From an uncultured Anaerosporobacter sp. (GTDB taxonomy: Bacteria; Bacillota; Clostridia; Lachnospirales; Lachnospiraceae), in assembly GCA_945787925.1 (NCBI GenBank), contig CALZJY010000158.1, positions 1 through 5,564 on the forward strand: a stretch of DNA of 5,564 bases, in the 5' to 3' direction. The position numbers were made by a program, and so were the translations under genes. This document shows, piece by piece, positions 5,511-5,564 of the stretch (position 1 is the first letter of the stretch; every line of letters begins with the position of its first letter). The notes under the pieces were generated by a model. It did no database searches and was not told the origin of the DNA. It saw nothing but the letters and a program-made list of their open reading frames with translations.

Positions 5511-5564
5511 AGCGGGTGATGGGAATCGAACCCACGTATCCAGCTTGGAAGGCTGGTGTTCTAC
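5511..5564 (-). tRNA. tRNA-Gly(UCC), 3' part only
   Basis: The 3' three quarters of a tRNA is visible on the minus strand; the 5' acceptor strand and most of the D arm lie past the right edge. The anticodon stem CCAGC/GCTGG (5556-5552 and 5544-5540) encloses the loop CTTCCAA, giving anticodon UCC (5549-5547), which reads GGA and GGG glycine codons. The T arm is GTGGG-TTCGATT-CCCAT. The 3' acceptor strand CACCCGC (5518-5512) is followed by discriminator U at 5511, as in Bacillus tRNA-Gly(UCC). CCA is not encoded, so it must be added after transcription. The intrinsic terminator follows about 10 nt later, making this the last RNA of its transcription unit. Confidence 0.93.

Noticed and set aside
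5471..5564. Integration site at the 3' end of tRNA-Gly
   Set aside because: tRNA 3' ends are frequent attachment sites, but no integrase or direct repeat of the tRNA end appears in the window; the tRNA is followed by its own terminator and a chromosomal operon.

Overview
The window looks like a low-GC Firmicutes chromosome, most likely a clostridial (Lachnospiraceae-type) genome. The signs are AT-rich composition, strong AGGAGG-like ribosome binding sites, a VanW/G5 surface protein, a B12-binding radical SAM protein of the DUF4080 type, and a tRNA-Gly(UCC) of Bacillus/Clostridium pattern. The taxonomic call is inference from protein flavour, not from a marker gene.

Layout: (1) 1-1210, minus strand: a membrane-anchored VanW-family cell-wall protein whose C-terminal end lies beyond the left edge. 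(2) 1211-1508: intergenic DNA that contains a 33-codon membrane-peptide gene (1324-1425, minus) with a strong ribosome binding site, and a compact divergent promoter region. (3) 1509-2126, plus strand: an unnamed membrane-anchored helical-repeat (TPR-like) protein. (4) 2127-2226: a convergent gap with an imperfect hairpin. (5) 5358 down to 2227, minus strand: a tight three-gene operon of DUF4080 radical SAM protein, endonuclease III (nth) and a DEDDh 3'-5' exonuclease. The first junction is 9 nt and the second has stop and start codons abutting. (6) 5359-5470: the operon's promoter region, with a TATAAT box and a perfect 6-3-6 palindrome. (7) 5471-5564, minus strand: the 3' part of tRNA-Gly(UCC) followed by a clear intrinsic terminator.

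How the genes may work together: nth and the exonuclease are a plausible DNA-repair pair (base excision followed by end processing). The radical SAM enzyme is translated just ahead of them, probably from the same mRNA, but its substrate is unknown. The VanW protein, the small membrane peptide and the TPR-like protein are all predicted at the membrane or envelope, but nothing in the sequence shows that they act together. There is no mobile element, CRISPR array, phage gene or obvious defence system. Most of the window is ordinary chromosome; the least described parts are the small membrane peptide, the DUF4080 operon and its palindrome.
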